A stretch of DNA of 64,000 nt, taken from assembly GCA_021414065.1 (NCBI GenBank), contig JAIOPE010000015.1, forward strand, positions 24,140-88,139, given 5' to 3'. The position numbers were made by a program, and so were the translations under genes. This DNA is from Planctomycetota bacterium (lineage in GTDB: Bacteria; Planctomycetota; JAJSAM01; JAJVHW01). Below, one piece after another: positions 25,855 to 35,494 of this stretch; the first letter of the stretch is position 1; each line of letters opens with the position of its first letter. Below the pieces are notes generated by a model, which had not been told where the DNA came from, ran no database searches, and saw only the letters and a program-made list of their open reading frames with translations.

Positions 25855-26499
25855 GTGCGCAACCCCGACCCGCCGGACGACGTCCCCCGGGTGGTGATCG
25901 ATCGCGCCGAGGACCTCGTCCGAGACCGCGGCCTCGTGGCGGCGTTCCGCGCGGGCGACGGTGCCGCGTTCGAAGAGATCGTCCACCTGCACCGGCGGCG
26001 GCTCTTCGGGATCGCGCTCCGCCGGACGGGCAACTCGACCATCGCCGAGGATGCCGTGCAGGTGGCGCTCGTCCAGGCGTGGAAGCACCTGCCTCGCATG
26101 GACGGCGAGATCGATCTGACGGCCTGGCTGACGACCGTGGTCCAGAACGCCGCGCTCGACCAGATCCGCCGCGACCGCCGTCAGGACCGTCTGGCCCAGC
26201 GGGCGCACGACGCAGTCGCGGAGCAGGATGACCGCCGCGGGGCCGACCGGCCCGCCGAGGCGTCGGGCGGCGACCTGGAGCGCGACGAGCTCGGCAAGAT
26301 CCTCCTCGAAGGCGTGCGCGCCCTTCCGGAGCCGTACCGCGTGGCGCTCGACCTGTTCCATGTCCAGGGGCTCTCCGTCGAGGAGATCGCCCGCACGCTT
26401 TCGATGAACGAGAACACCGTGAAGTCGCACCTCGCCCGCGGGCGGGGATTGCTCCGGCGCCGCCTCGGCAGCGCTCTGGAGCGTGGAGGTTGGTTGTGA
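25855..26499 (+). CDS. ECF-type RNA polymerase sigma factor
   Basis: The ~214-aa sigma factor has region 2 (LVAAFRAGDGAAFEEIVHLHRRRLFGIALRRTGN, then AEDAVQVALVQAW) and region 4 (LPEPYRVALDLFHVQGLSVEEIARTLSMNENTVKSHLARGR). The start is chosen at GTG 25855 from promoter geometry; the ORF track gives ATG 25801, which would overlap the divergent Rieske start. The next gene begins inside its stop (GTGA) and encodes a zinc-finger anti-sigma, so this is a sigma/anti-sigma pair, probably self-regulated. Confidence 0.9.
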   Translation: MRNPDPPDDVPRVVIDRAEDLVRDRGLVAAFRAGDGAAFEEIVHLHRRRLFGIALRRTGNSTIAEDAVQVALVQAWKHLPRMDGEIDLTAWLTTVVQNAALDQIRRDRRQDRLAQRAHDAVAEQDDRRGADRPAEASGGDLERDELGKILLEGVRALPEPYRVALDLFHVQGLSVEEIARTLSMNENTVKSHLARGRGLLRRRLGSALERGGWL

Positions 26500-28298
26500 T
26501 CTGCAGAGACTTTGCCGACAGAGTGGACGAACTGATCGACGGGACGCTCCCGCCGGCCGACGCGTCCCGACTTCGGGAGCACGCGACGGGCTGCGCCACG
26601 TGCGCGGCCGACATGGCCCGCGCCGAGCGTTTCCGTGCGTTGATGGCGGGTGGCGGGCGCGTCGCACTGGCGCGCGCCGCCGACCACGGGGCGGCGATCC
26701 GTGCCCGCGAGGCGGCCGCGGCGGCGGGGCCGCGTCCCGGCGCTCTCGTCCGTCTCCGCGCGCCGCTCGCAGCGGCGGCGATGCTCGTCGCAGGTGTCGG
26801 GCTCGGGTGGGCCGTCGCGCCGTCCGCGCCCACGATCGACGCCGTACTCGACGCGGGCGAGATCACGCTGTCGCGCGGCGAGCGCCGGACCGTGGGTGAC
26901 GGCCGCACCGTCGTCGCCGACACCGACACGAAGATCGTCGTCCCCGCGGGGTCCGACGGCTCGCGCTTGCGCCTCGACGACGGCGCCGCGGTCTTCCAGG
27001 TCGTGAAGGGGAAGCCGTTCACCGTCGAGACGGAACTCGGCACGGTGGACGTGCGCGGCACGCTGTTCCATGTGGCGCGCCGGCCGGACCGGTCGGTGAC
27101 GGTGGGCGTGATGTCGGGCGTGGTCGTCTTCACGCCGAAGGGCGGTGGCGCCACTCGAACGCTACGCGAGCGGACGACGCTCACGGTGGCCCCGGACGGT
27201 GGGCAGCGCCTGCTCTCCGACTCGGAGACGACCGATCTGACGCTCCGCCTGGAGATGCAGGCACTTGAGATGGACGCCCTCCGCGGCGACCTCGTCGCGA
27301 GAGATGAGGAACTCGCGGCGCTTCGGGCTCAGGCGGGCGTCGTCGCCGCGGCGGCCGCCCCTGCGAAGCCCGGCGACACGATCCCGTGGCGCGAGCTCGG
27401 CGTGAATGCGTGCAAGCTGCTCGCGCTCCGCCCCGACGACCCGGCGTTCCTCGACTCGATGTCGATCTTCCTTGCGAACTCGAAGGAGCTCGCGGCGGTG
27501 ACCGGCGCGGCCCAGCCGTGGGACTGGCCGATGCACCCGGTCGTGATCGCACGCTCGGCGCCGGGGTTCGTCGAGGCCCTCGCGCCGTCGGCCCCGCCGG
27601 AGGCGCGCGCACGCGCCGCCGCCGCAATGGGTTCCGCCGCCGAGGAGTACGCGAAGGCGGCGACGCCCGACGCGCTTCCGACGGCCGTGTTCCAGGCGCG
27701 TATGCGCATGCTGCGGGCGATCATCGTCGGACTCCGCGAGGAGCTCGGCGCGGACCCCGCCGCCGAGCTCGCGCGCGCCGTGGCGCTCGGCCGCGACGGC
27801 ATGCCCATTCGCGTGTCGTCGGTGCAGGGCCCGGCCCGCGAGGAGTTCGTCGGCCACTGGGTGCGTCAGCTCGATTTGACCGACGCGCAGCGCGCCGAGG
27901 TCCAGTCGCTCTCCGATCGGCGCATCGACGCCACGCTCGCCGTGCAGCGCGACATCATCGGTCGGCTCGGCGACGCAACCGGTCGCGCGTTCCTCTTCCC
28001 CCAGATGATGTGGGGCGGCCCCCGCCGCCCGCGTGGCGACGGCATCGCGAAGCCCGACGACGCCGGTTCTGGCGTCGGTGCCGGGGAGACGCCTCGGACC
28101 GGTCCCGCCCCGCGGGTCGAGCCCGCACCCGTGCTCGACGCGCCGACCGCTATCGCGACCGCACTGTCCCGCATCGACGCGAAGCTCGCGCTGACCGACC
28201 CGCGCCTGGAGTTCGAGCGCGCCGTCCGAGTGATCGTCACGCCGGAACAGTACGCGCGCGGCTTCCCGCCGGTGGCGGTCGTGACGTTCAAGGAATGA
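26496..28298 (+). CDS. Anti-sigma factor with zinc finger, membrane helix and FecR-like domain
   Basis: The 600-aa protein starts at GTG 26496, 6 nt after GGAGG and overlapping the sigma stop. The N-terminal zf-HC2 motif has C3...H29-x3-C33-x2-C36. A membrane helix lies at ~88-107, and a FecR-type beta domain follows (GEITLSRGERRTVGDGRTV...VRGTLFHVARR). A long periplasmic C-terminal region (~250-600) has no recognised domain. The zinc-finger part should hold the sigma factor at the membrane while the outer part senses a signal. The C-terminus overlaps a convergent gene by 11 nt. Confidence 0.88.
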   Translation: MICRDFADRVDELIDGTLPPADASRLREHATGCATCAADMARAERFRALMAGGGRVALARAADHGAAIRAREAAAAAGPRPGALVRLRAPLAAAAMLVAGVGLGWAVAPSAPTIDAVLDAGEITLSRGERRTVGDGRTVVADTDTKIVVPAGSDGSRLRLDDGAAVFQVVKGKPFTVETELGTVDVRGTLFHVARRPDRSVTVGVMSGVVVFTPKGGGATRTLRERTTLTVAPDGGQRLLSDSETTDLTLRLEMQALEMDALRGDLVARDEELAALRAQAGVVAAAAAPAKPGDTIPWRELGVNACKLLALRPDDPAFLDSMSIFLANSKELAAVTGAAQPWDWPMHPVVIARSAPGFVEALAPSAPPEARARAAAAMGSAAEEYAKAATPDALPTAVFQARMRMLRAIIVGLREELGADPAAELARAVALGRDGMPIRVSSVQGPAREEFVGHWVRQLDLTDAQRAEVQSLSDRRIDATLAVQRDIIGRLGDATGRAFLFPQMMWGGPRRPRGDGIAKPDDAGSGVGAGETPRTGPAPRVEPAPVLDAPTAIATALSRIDAKLALTDPRLEFERAVRVIVTPEQYARGFPPVAVVTFKE

Positions 28299-29064
28299 AG
28301 GGCGGGGGCGTCTCGAGCGACTGGGCGTGAATGCGACCGTCGCTCGTCCAGTCCTCGGGAGGCAAGAGCGTCCAGCCATCGGCGGGCTCCGACTCCCCCG
28401 GAATGGACGCGAACCAGACACGCTCGGGCGCGTCGTCCGGCCCGCAGCGTGCGAGCAAGCGATGGAACGACGCCTCGTCGGCGGTTGGGAACCGTCCGGG
28501 CGAGATCCAACGCGGAAGCGATGGCAACAGCGCGTGGACCAGCCAAATCACGACTGCAACCACCGCCAGCACCGTGCAGATCGCCGCAGTCCAACGGATC
28601 TGATCCGAGCGATCGTGCAAGCGCACGACGCCGACATAGATGGCGCCGACGGCCGCAGGCACGGCGCCGATGCCGAGCCCGGCGAGGATCGCGCGCCCCC
28701 AAGCCCACCGGGCGTTCGCCGCGGGCAGGCACTTGCAGTGTGGGCACGGGGCGAACCCGAATCCGGGGTCGCGCCCGAGGGGCGCGGAACGACTGCGCAT
28801 CTGATCGTCCGCTTGGCGCCGCAAGTCGAAGTCTGAGGTCGTGAATCGGAACCCTGACGTCTGCACCTTGACGCGCTCCCCGACCAGCGCCCAGTAGGTG
28901 GCCCGGCAGCCGGTGCAGCGGAGGTGGCGCAGTTGCGCCCATCGCATCTCGAAGTTGAGGTGCTTGACGAGTGCGTGGACGAGGATCGATGCGCCGGACA
29001 TCCAGGTCGGTTGAGTGTACCCGCGCAGGGCGACGCGCTCGGCTCGTCCGGAGAACGCAGACAT
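28288..29064 (-). CDS. Zinc-ribbon membrane protein of unknown function
   Basis: The ~258-aa protein has two CxxC knuckles, LRCTGCRATYW and PCPHCKCLP, that could form a split zinc ribbon. Two membrane helices follow (ILAGLGIGAVPAAVGAIYVGVV and a second rich in Val/Ala), then a cytoplasmic tail with WTLLPPEDWTSDGRI. No family was recognised. The start is set at ATG 29064; the upstream ORF-track extension is shadow of neighbouring genes. The Shine-Dalgarno is weak. Confidence 0.7.
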   Translation of the reverse strand: MSAFSGRAERVALRGYTQPTWMSGASILVHALVKHLNFEMRWAQLRHLRCTGCRATYWALVGERVKVQTSGFRFTTSDFDLRRQADDQMRSRSAPLGRDPGFGFAPCPHCKCLPAANARWAWGRAILAGLGIGAVPAAVGAIYVGVVRLHDRSDQIRWTAAICTVLAVVAVVIWLVHALLPSLPRWISPGRFPTADEASFHRLLARCGPDDAPERVWFASIPGESEPADGWTLLPPEDWTSDGRIHAQSLETPPPFIP

Positions 29065-29156
29065 CCACGCACTGGTTCCGATGCGGCTTCCGTGATGGGG
29101 CGGGGCGTTCGTCGGTGGCGCTCGAGCTCCGGGCACGACTCCGTGCGCATCGGTAT

Positions 29157-29693
29157 TCAGACGGAGTCGAGGCGGCCGCGCCAGACGAGGAACCCTGCGG
29201 CCTCGCCCACGATCTCGTGACTCGTCGGATGCAGCGTCGCCCGCCAGCGGACGGGGAACACGGCTTCGCGGGGGCGGCCGAGGAGCGCCATCATCCGCGC
29301 CACGAACGCGGCGTCGGGGACGATCATCCCGTGCCACAGTGGGACCTGGCCCCGGTCGCAGCAGATGGTCGGCTCCTGCGACTCCACGTCGGCCGGGTCG
29401 CCGGGGGAGTAGCTGACGTGGCCGTCGAGCGTGGAGCCGTCGGCGAGCGTGAACACGGCGTGCAGCAGGAAACGGCCGTCGGGGAACTCGCACGCGCCGG
29501 TCGCGTCGGCGGACGCGGCGTCGATCGGCATCACGGTGCAGATGTCGGGGCCGGTCATGTGGCCGTCCTCCGGCGGGAACCACCAAGCGGCGTGCGCGCG
29601 CAGGTCTGCGGCGGTGAGTTCCTGCACCTGACGGCGGCCTGGGTATGGGTCCTCGACGGGGCGCCCGCCGAACACGGCCTTGTCGTAGCTCAT
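29157..29693 (-). CDS. Hypothetical protein coupled to the GT39-like gene
   Basis: The 178-aa protein starts MSYDKAVFGGRPVEDPYPG. Phrases such as CEFPDGRFLLHAVFTLADGSTLDGHVSYSPGD suggest a beta-barrel-like body. I do not recognise a family. Its ATG overlaps the stop of the upstream membrane glycosyltransferase gene (ATGA), so the two are co-translated. Confidence 0.65.
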   Translation of the reverse strand: MSYDKAVFGGRPVEDPYPGRRQVQELTAADLRAHAAWWFPPEDGHMTGPDICTVMPIDAASADATGACEFPDGRFLLHAVFTLADGSTLDGHVSYSPGDPADVESQEPTICCDRGQVPLWHGMIVPDAAFVARMMALLGRPREAVFPVRWRATLHPTSHEIVGEAAGFLVWRGRLDSV

Positions 29694-31414
29694 GGCGTCC
29701 TCGCGCTCTGCAACGGCAACCGGTAGAGGCGCCAGCACCCGCCAATGAACAGGTCGGGCTTCGCGTCGGTGACGGGATCGTGCGGCGCGGCGCGCCACGC
29801 GCTCGTCGAGATCGCGAGCCATCCGGTCTCGGGGAGCGGTGCCTTCCGTGACGCATCGCGGAGCAGGTGCAACGGCGGGACATCGCACGCGTTCACGAAG
29901 CGCGCCGGACCCGACGTCGCCATCACGTGGACCTCGCCGAGGCCGCGCGCCTTCGCCTCGTCGATCAGGCGATAGAAGCCCTGCCCCCAGTCGGCGTTCG
30001 ATTGGACGGCGATCCGCCATCCGCCCTCGGCGCCGCCGGCGGCGAGGTTCCACCACGCGAGCCCGTCGGGCACGGCGAAGAAGCCCTCGGCGAGATGCAG
30101 GAGCAGCATGGCTCCGACGGCGCCGACCCGCGCGACGGACCCGATCCCGTCGCGCCCAATCCGCACGCCGACGAGAACGCAGAGAGGCGCGACGGCCGGC
30201 AGAACGTGGCGCACGCCGAGGTTGTGGCGCGACACGACGGCCGCCGCGAACGGAAGCGCGAATGCAGCCAGGAGCACCCATTCGGCGGCGTCGGGGCGGC
30301 GGCGGCGGAGCGTCCACGCCGCGATCCCGGCGAGCACGATGCTCCCGAGCGTCGCCTTGCCGAGCGCGACGACCGGGAAGTACGACCACCAGCCGAGCTT
30401 CCGCGCCTCACCGAAGTAGTGGAAGTAGAGACGGTCGTGCTGCTTCGACGCTTGGAAGACGAGGCTCTGGAACCACCTCGGCGCCGGCACGGGCACGTTG
30501 CGCGCGATCCACTCGACGCCCGGCAGGTTCGGTGCGACCCGCGCCGCGAGGTCGCCCTTCGACTCCGCGCCGACGAGCAGGCCGGCGTCGAACCCGTAGC
30601 CCGCCCAGAGCACGATCGCCGCGGCGAGAAGCACCAGCGCTGCGAGGCCCGCCGCCCGTCGCCACGAGGCGCGCTCCCCGGAGGGCCCGGAGCGTCGCAC
30701 GAGCAGCGCTGCCGCAACGACCGCGATCGGCACCAGCACGATCGCCGTGTGTTTCGCCATGAGCGCGACGCCGAGAGCTGCGCCGGCGACGAGCGACCGG
30801 CGGGCGGTCCACACCCGGCCCGGGAGCGACGCCAGCGCGATCGGCGTGACGGCGAGCAGAGCCGCGCCCGTGGCGACGATGTCGGTCGTCGCGAGCCCGC
30901 CGTGCGAGTAGAGCATCGGCGACGCCGCGACGAGCCCGCCGGCGACCGTCCCCGCGAGCGGACCGCCGTCGCTCCCGCCGAGTCGCCTCGCCAGCCAGAC
31001 CGCGAGCGCCGCGAGCAGGCCGAACGCGATGGCCACGGGCACGCGCGACGCTCGCAGCACCGCGCGCGTCGGCGAGGGCGACTCCATCAACAGCCGATCG
31101 CCGAGCGCCGTGAGCGAGTCCGACGGGGGCCGCGCCGCGAACGCGTCGGGCGGAAGGCTGACGAGCGGCAGCGCGGACGACGTCACGTAGAGCGCGAGCG
31201 GCGGTTGCCACAGGAGCACGGGCGCTTCGAAGTCGCGCGACCTCGCGATGTACGCGCCCTGGCCGATGTACGTCGGTTCGTCGTCGGTGGGGGACGCGTT
31301 CCAACTCGAGAGCAGCGCGAGTGCGGCGGCGAGCACGGCGAACACGAGCGGAGCGATGCGTGTCCAGGCGTCGCCTCGATTCGTCGCGTCGCGGCCGGTC
31401 GCGGGCGTGGTCAC
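29690..31414 (-). CDS. GT39/ArnT-like membrane glycosyltransferase
   Basis: The 574-aa polytopic protein has about 10-12 hydrophobic segments. The first outer loop carries NASPTDDEPTYIGQG, matching the acidic catalytic Asp/Glu of PMT/ArnT-type GT-C enzymes. The C-terminal ~120 residues are soluble. It probably moves a sugar from a polyprenyl carrier to protein or lipid on the periplasmic side. The start is GTG 31414, ten bases after the boxR stop; the ORF-track extension is antisense to boxR. It may share the boxR transcript, but no functional link is evident. Confidence 0.82.
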   Translation of the reverse strand: MTTPATGRDATNRGDAWTRIAPLVFAVLAAALALLSSWNASPTDDEPTYIGQGAYIARSRDFEAPVLLWQPPLALYVTSSALPLVSLPPDAFAARPPSDSLTALGDRLLMESPSPTRAVLRASRVPVAIAFGLLAALAVWLARRLGGSDGGPLAGTVAGGLVAASPMLYSHGGLATTDIVATGAALLAVTPIALASLPGRVWTARRSLVAGAALGVALMAKHTAIVLVPIAVVAAALLVRRSGPSGERASWRRAAGLAALVLLAAAIVLWAGYGFDAGLLVGAESKGDLAARVAPNLPGVEWIARNVPVPAPRWFQSLVFQASKQHDRLYFHYFGEARKLGWWSYFPVVALGKATLGSIVLAGIAAWTLRRRRPDAAEWVLLAAFALPFAAAVVSRHNLGVRHVLPAVAPLCVLVGVRIGRDGIGSVARVGAVGAMLLLHLAEGFFAVPDGLAWWNLAAGGAEGGWRIAVQSNADWGQGFYRLIDEAKARGLGEVHVMATSGPARFVNACDVPPLHLLRDASRKAPLPETGWLAISTSAWRAAPHDPVTDAKPDLFIGGCWRLYRLPLQSARTP

Positions 31415-31424
31415 GGGGCGGAGA

Positions 31425-32222
31425 CTACGCGTCCGCGAGTCCGGTCCGCACCTTCGCGGCGACGTCGTTCGCGGCTGCGTCGTGGCCGACCGAGCGCTCG
31501 ATGCGCTTCGCGACGTCGTCGGCCGAGCCGCGGTCGGTGTCCACGACGAGCGACGCCTGCGAGTAGAGCGGCGCGCGGTCGTCGAGGATCTGGCGCAGCT
31601 CGGCCATCGCGTCGGGGCGGCGGGCCATGGGCCGGAAGTCGCCCTGTTGCTCCACGCGGGCCATGTGGTCCTCCGGCCGCGCGCGCAGCCACACCGTGAA
31701 GCACGATCGCCGCAGCAGGTCGAAGGTCTCGGGCGCTGTGACGATCCCGCCGCCGGTCGCGAGCACCGCCGGCGTCCCGCGGGCGAGGAAGGCGTCGAGG
31801 GCGCGGCTCTCCATCCGCCGGTAGTAGCCCTCACCGTGGACTCGGAACACCTCGTCGAGCGGCAGGCCGGCCTGCTCTTCCACGAGTTCGTCGAGCTCGA
31901 CGAGCGGCACGCCGAGTCGATCCGCCAGCGCGCGGCCCACCGTGCTCTTCCCGGCTCCGCGCAGGCCGAGCAGGGCCACGTTCGGCACGCGGGGCGCTTC
32001 GAGCAGTTCGCCCGGCGACGTCCCGAGCGCCCGGGCGACGCGCGCCAAGTTCAGGATCGAGATGTTGGCCCGCCCGGCTTCGAGGTCGGCCAGGAACCGC
32101 GCCGAGATTCCCGCCGACTCGGCAAGTTGGACGAGCGTCATGCCGCGGTCGGCACGCCGTCGGCGGACCTGGGCGCCGACGTCGCGCAGTAGCGAGTCGC
32201 CTTCGGGCAGAGCGGTGGTCAC
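31425..32222 (-). CDS. boxR: BoxR/BzdR-type regulator: XRE helix-turn-helix fused to shikimate-kinase-like domain
   Basis: The ~265-aa protein has an N-terminal XRE helix-turn-helix (GMTLVQLAESAGISARFLADLEAGRAN) and a C-terminal shikimate-kinase fold with P-loop GLRGAGKSTVG. This fusion is the hallmark of BzdR/BoxR, repressors released by benzoyl-CoA binding to the kinase-like domain. Divergent boxC and boxB confirm the role. GTG 32222 is preferred over the ORF-track TTG 32240 because TATAGT (minus strand, 32234-32229) would otherwise fall inside the coding start; this choice implies a leaderless mRNA. Confidence 0.92.
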   Translation of the reverse strand: MTTALPEGDSLLRDVGAQVRRRRADRGMTLVQLAESAGISARFLADLEAGRANISILNLARVARALGTSPGELLEAPRVPNVALLGLRGAGKSTVGRALADRLGVPLVELDELVEEQAGLPLDEVFRVHGEGYYRRMESRALDAFLARGTPAVLATGGGIVTAPETFDLLRRSCFTVWLRARPEDHMARVEQQGDFRPMARRPDAMAELRQILDDRAPLYSQASLVVDTDRGSADDVAKRIERSVGHDAAANDVAAKVRTGLADA

Positions 32223-32327
32223 GTCGGAACTATACTGCAATGACCGGAGTCACGACGGCAATATACTTCTCTGGAGACCTGGGTCTCCGTCTAACCTGCC
32301 GAGCCCGACACGGAGACGCATGATTCC
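32223..32327. promoter_or_regulatory. Divergent boxR / boxCB promoter with candidate BoxR operator
   Basis: For boxCB, TATACT at 32262-32267 is a good -10 with ATGACC at 32240-32245 as a plausible -35 (16-nt spacer). The palindrome GGAGACCTGGGTCTCC (7-2-7, 32273-32288) covers the predicted start site, which suits repression by roadblock. For boxR, TATAGT occupies 32234-32229 on the minus strand. The pair TATACTGCAAT/GGCAATATACT adds further symmetry. GGAGA at 32312 precedes the boxC ATG. Confidence 0.6.
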
Positions 32328-33992
32328 ATGGCCGACCACAACGCCAAGACGCCTGAAGTCCACTTCCACCGGCACCCGGACCACTACAAGCACTGGAAGC
32401 TCGACTTCGAGGGCGACATCGCCCGGCTCCGCATGGCGGTGCAGGAAGACGGCGGCCTCAACCCCGACACCGTCCTCAAGCTGAACTCGTACGACCTCGG
32501 CGTGGACCTCGAACTCGCCGACGCCGTCCAGCGCGTGCGTTTCGAGCACCCGGAGGTCCGTTGCCTCGTGGTCACGAGCGTCACCCCGCGCATCTTCTGC
32601 GCCGGCGCGAACATCCCGATGCTCGCGAGCTCGACGCACGGCTTCAAAGTGAACTTCTGCAAGTACACCAACGAGACGCGGCTCTATCTCGAGGACATGG
32701 CCGCGAACTCCGGCGTGAAGACCCTCTGCGCGGTGAACGGAACGGCGTCCGGCGGCGGCTACGAGTTGGCGCTCGCGTGCGACTGGATCCTGCTGCCGGA
32801 GGACGGTAACACGGCGGTCTCGTTCCCGGAGGTTCCGCTCCTCGGCGTGCTCCCCGGCACGGGCGGGCTCACGCGCCTCGTGGACAAGCGCAAGGTGCGT
32901 CGCGACCTCGCCGACGTCTTCTCGAGTCTCGCGGAAGGTGTGAAGGGACGCCGCGCCGTCGAATGGCGACTCGTGGACGAGTGCGTCCCGTCGTCGCAGT
33001 TCGCGGCGGCCGTCGAGCGCCGCGCGCACATGATGGCCGACGAGGCGAAGCTCACGCACCCGCTGCGCGCCGGCCCCGGCGTGACGCTCCCCGAACTCGA
33101 GTGCACGCGCGCCGCCGACTCGTACCGATGGAAGTACGTGACGATGGACCTGCGCCGCGCCGACCGGATGGCCGAGATCACCATCCACGCGCCGGAGGCC
33201 GTGCCTGCGAACCTTGCCGCAATCCGCGCCGAGGGCGCGTCGTGGTGGGCGCTCCGTTGCTTCCGCGAACTCGACGAAGCGTTGCTGCAACTGCGCTTCA
33301 ACCAGCCGGAGACCGGGCTCGTCCTGCTCCGCACGAAGGGCGACGCCACGAAGGTGATGGCCACCGATCACCTCTTGTCGGAGCACCATGGCGACTGGTT
33401 CGTCACCGAGGTCCGTCTGCTCATCAAGCGCGTGCTGAAGCGCCTCGACGTGACCGCGCGGAGCCTCTTCTCGATCGTCGAGCCGGGGTCGTGCTTCGCA
33501 GGCACGCTCTACGAGATCGCCCTCGCGTCGGACCGCATCTACATGCTCGATCACCCGGACGAGCCGAACCACGTGCGCCTCTCCGAGATGAACGGCGGCG
33601 CGTATCCGATGGCGAACGGCCTCACGCGGCTCCAGACGCACTTCCTCGGCGAGCCCGAGCGTGTGCGCCAGGTGCTCTCTCACCTCGATCCGTTCAGCGC
33701 CGCGACCGCGCTGAAGGAAGGGCTCGTCACCTTCGCCCCGGACGACATCGACTGGGACGACGAGGTCCGGCTCGCGATCGAGGAACGCGTGAGCCTCTCG
33801 CCCGACGCGCTCACGGGCATGGAGGCGAACCTGCGCTTCGCCGGCCCGGAGACGATGGAGACGAAGATCTTCGGCCGACTCTCCGCGTGGCAGAACTGGA
33901 TCTTCCAACGCCCGAACGCCATCGGCGAGCGCGGCGCCCTCACCTGCTACGGCAAGCCGCAGCGTCCTGAGTTCGACTGGCGCCGGACGTAG
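32328..33992 (+). CDS. boxC: 2,3-Epoxybenzoyl-CoA dihydrolase (benzoyl-CoA-dihydrodiol lyase)
   Basis: The 554-aa protein is a crotonase-superfamily enzyme of BoxC length. Its oxyanion-hole segments read RIFCAGANIPMLASS and NGTASGGGYELALACDWILL. BoxC opens the ring of 2,3-epoxybenzoyl-CoA hydrolytically, releasing formate and giving 3,4-dehydroadipyl-CoA semialdehyde, in the oxygen-dependent benzoyl-CoA pathway. It lies immediately upstream of boxB (53-nt gap) and divergent from boxR. BoxA, the semialdehyde dehydrogenase and the CoA ligase are not in the window. Confidence 0.95.
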   Translation: MADHNAKTPEVHFHRHPDHYKHWKLDFEGDIARLRMAVQEDGGLNPDTVLKLNSYDLGVDLELADAVQRVRFEHPEVRCLVVTSVTPRIFCAGANIPMLASSTHGFKVNFCKYTNETRLYLEDMAANSGVKTLCAVNGTASGGGYELALACDWILLPEDGNTAVSFPEVPLLGVLPGTGGLTRLVDKRKVRRDLADVFSSLAEGVKGRRAVEWRLVDECVPSSQFAAAVERRAHMMADEAKLTHPLRAGPGVTLPELECTRAADSYRWKYVTMDLRRADRMAEITIHAPEAVPANLAAIRAEGASWWALRCFRELDEALLQLRFNQPETGLVLLRTKGDATKVMATDHLLSEHHGDWFVTEVRLLIKRVLKRLDVTARSLFSIVEPGSCFAGTLYEIALASDRIYMLDHPDEPNHVRLSEMNGGAYPMANGLTRLQTHFLGEPERVRQVLSHLDPFSAATALKEGLVTFAPDDIDWDDEVRLAIEERVSLSPDALTGMEANLRFAGPETMETKIFGRLSAWQNWIFQRPNAIGERGALTCYGKPQRPEFDWRRT

Positions 33993-34045
33993 TCCGCGCC
34001 GACGACCCCTTCCACTTCACGTCCCTCGCTGGAGGTTTCCCCCCG

Positions 34046-35473
34046 ATGTCCATCGCCGACCTCTCCGGAAAGATCCCGAACAACGTCAACCTGAAGGACG
34101 ACAAGCGTCTGCTCCGCGCCCTCGAGTCGTGGCAGCCCCACTTCATCGACTGGTGGAAGGAGATGGGGCCCGAGGGGTTCCAGGCCGACGACGTCTACCT
34201 GCGCACGGCCGTCAGCGTGGACCGCGAGGGCTGGGCGCAGTTCGGCCACGTCCGCATGCCCGAGTACCGCTGGGGCATCTTCCTCGCCGACCAGGAGCCG
34301 GACCGCGTGATCCCGTTCGGCGACAACTTCGGCAAGCCGGCGTGGCAGGAAGTTCCCGGTGAGCACCGCAACGCGCTCCGCCGGATGATCGTCACGCAGG
34401 GCGACACCGAGCCCGCGTCGGTCGAGCAGCAGCGCCGACTCGGCCAGACCGCGCCGTCGCTCTACGACATGCGGAACCTGTTCCAGGTGAACGTCGAAGA
34501 GGGGCGCCACCTCTGGGCGATGGTCTACCTGCTCCACTCGTACTTCGGTCGCGACGGCCGCGAAGAGGCGGAGGACCTGCTTCTCCGCCGCTCGGGCAAC
34601 CCGGACAAGCCGCGCATCCTCACGACGTTCAACGACCCGTGCGAGGACTGGCTCTCGTTCTTCATGTTCACGACGTTCACGGACCGCGACGGCAAGTTCC
34701 AACTGCATGCGCTCGCTGAGTCCGGCTTCGACCCGCTCTCGCGCACGTGCCGGTTCATGCTGACCGAGGAGTCGCACCACATGTTCGTCGGCGAGACGGG
34801 CATCCAGCGCGTCGTCAAGCGCACGTGCGAGGTGATGAACCAGGTCGGCGACGACCCGGCGAAGGTTCGCGCCGCGGGCGCGATCGACCTCCCGACCGTC
34901 CAGAAGTACCTGAACATGTGGTTCACGTCGTCGGTGGACCTGTTCGGCGGCGAGAAGTCGAGCAACGCCGCGAGCTACTTCGCCGACGGCCTGAAGGGCC
35001 GCTTCACCGAGTCGAAGTACACCGACCACGTCTGCGTCGAGGGCGTGTACGAGATGCCGGTCGTGCAGGAGGACAAGCTCACCACCGAGCAGGTGCCGCT
35101 CCGCATCGCGATGAACGAGATCCTGCGCGACGGCTACGTCTCCGACTGCGAGAACACGGTCGAGCGCTGGAACAAGGTCCTCGAGCGCGAGGGCCGGAGC
35201 GAGCGCCTGTACCTTCCGAACCGCCGCTTCAACCGTCGGGTCGGTGAGTACTCCGGCATCCGCTTCGACACCGCGGGCGCCGTCATCACCGAGCACGAGT
35301 GGACGAAGCGCCGCGACGAGTGGCTCCCGAACCAGGCCGACCTGTCGTTCGTGAAGAGCCAGATGCACCAGGTCCTCGAGCCGGGCAAGATTGCCGCGTG
35401 GATCGCGCCGCCGCTCAAGGGCATCAACGACAACCCCTTCGCCTTCGAGTACGTCCGACACCACGCGAGCTGA
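34046..35473 (+). CDS. boxB: Benzoyl-CoA 2,3-epoxidase, di-iron subunit
   Basis: The 475-aa protein matches BoxB. Di-iron ligand motifs EEGRH (~151-155) and EESHH (~241-245) are visible, and Glu122 is a third likely ligand. BoxB with reductase BoxA epoxidises the aromatic ring of benzoyl-CoA using O2. The ATG at 34046 follows GGAGG. The gene ends the box operon; a 14-bp perfect hairpin with a T-rich tail lies 21 nt after its stop. No boxA follows, so the reductase must be encoded elsewhere. Confidence 0.96.
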   Translation: MSIADLSGKIPNNVNLKDDKRLLRALESWQPHFIDWWKEMGPEGFQADDVYLRTAVSVDREGWAQFGHVRMPEYRWGIFLADQEPDRVIPFGDNFGKPAWQEVPGEHRNALRRMIVTQGDTEPASVEQQRRLGQTAPSLYDMRNLFQVNVEEGRHLWAMVYLLHSYFGRDGREEAEDLLLRRSGNPDKPRILTTFNDPCEDWLSFFMFTTFTDRDGKFQLHALAESGFDPLSRTCRFMLTEESHHMFVGETGIQRVVKRTCEVMNQVGDDPAKVRAAGAIDLPTVQKYLNMWFTSSVDLFGGEKSSNAASYFADGLKGRFTESKYTDHVCVEGVYEMPVVQEDKLTTEQVPLRIAMNEILRDGYVSDCENTVERWNKVLEREGRSERLYLPNRRFNRRVGEYSGIRFDTAGAVITEHEWTKRRDEWLPNQADLSFVKSQMHQVLEPGKIAAWIAPPLKGINDNPFAFEYVRHHAS

Positions 35474-35494
35474 AGCTCGCACCGCTACGTCACG

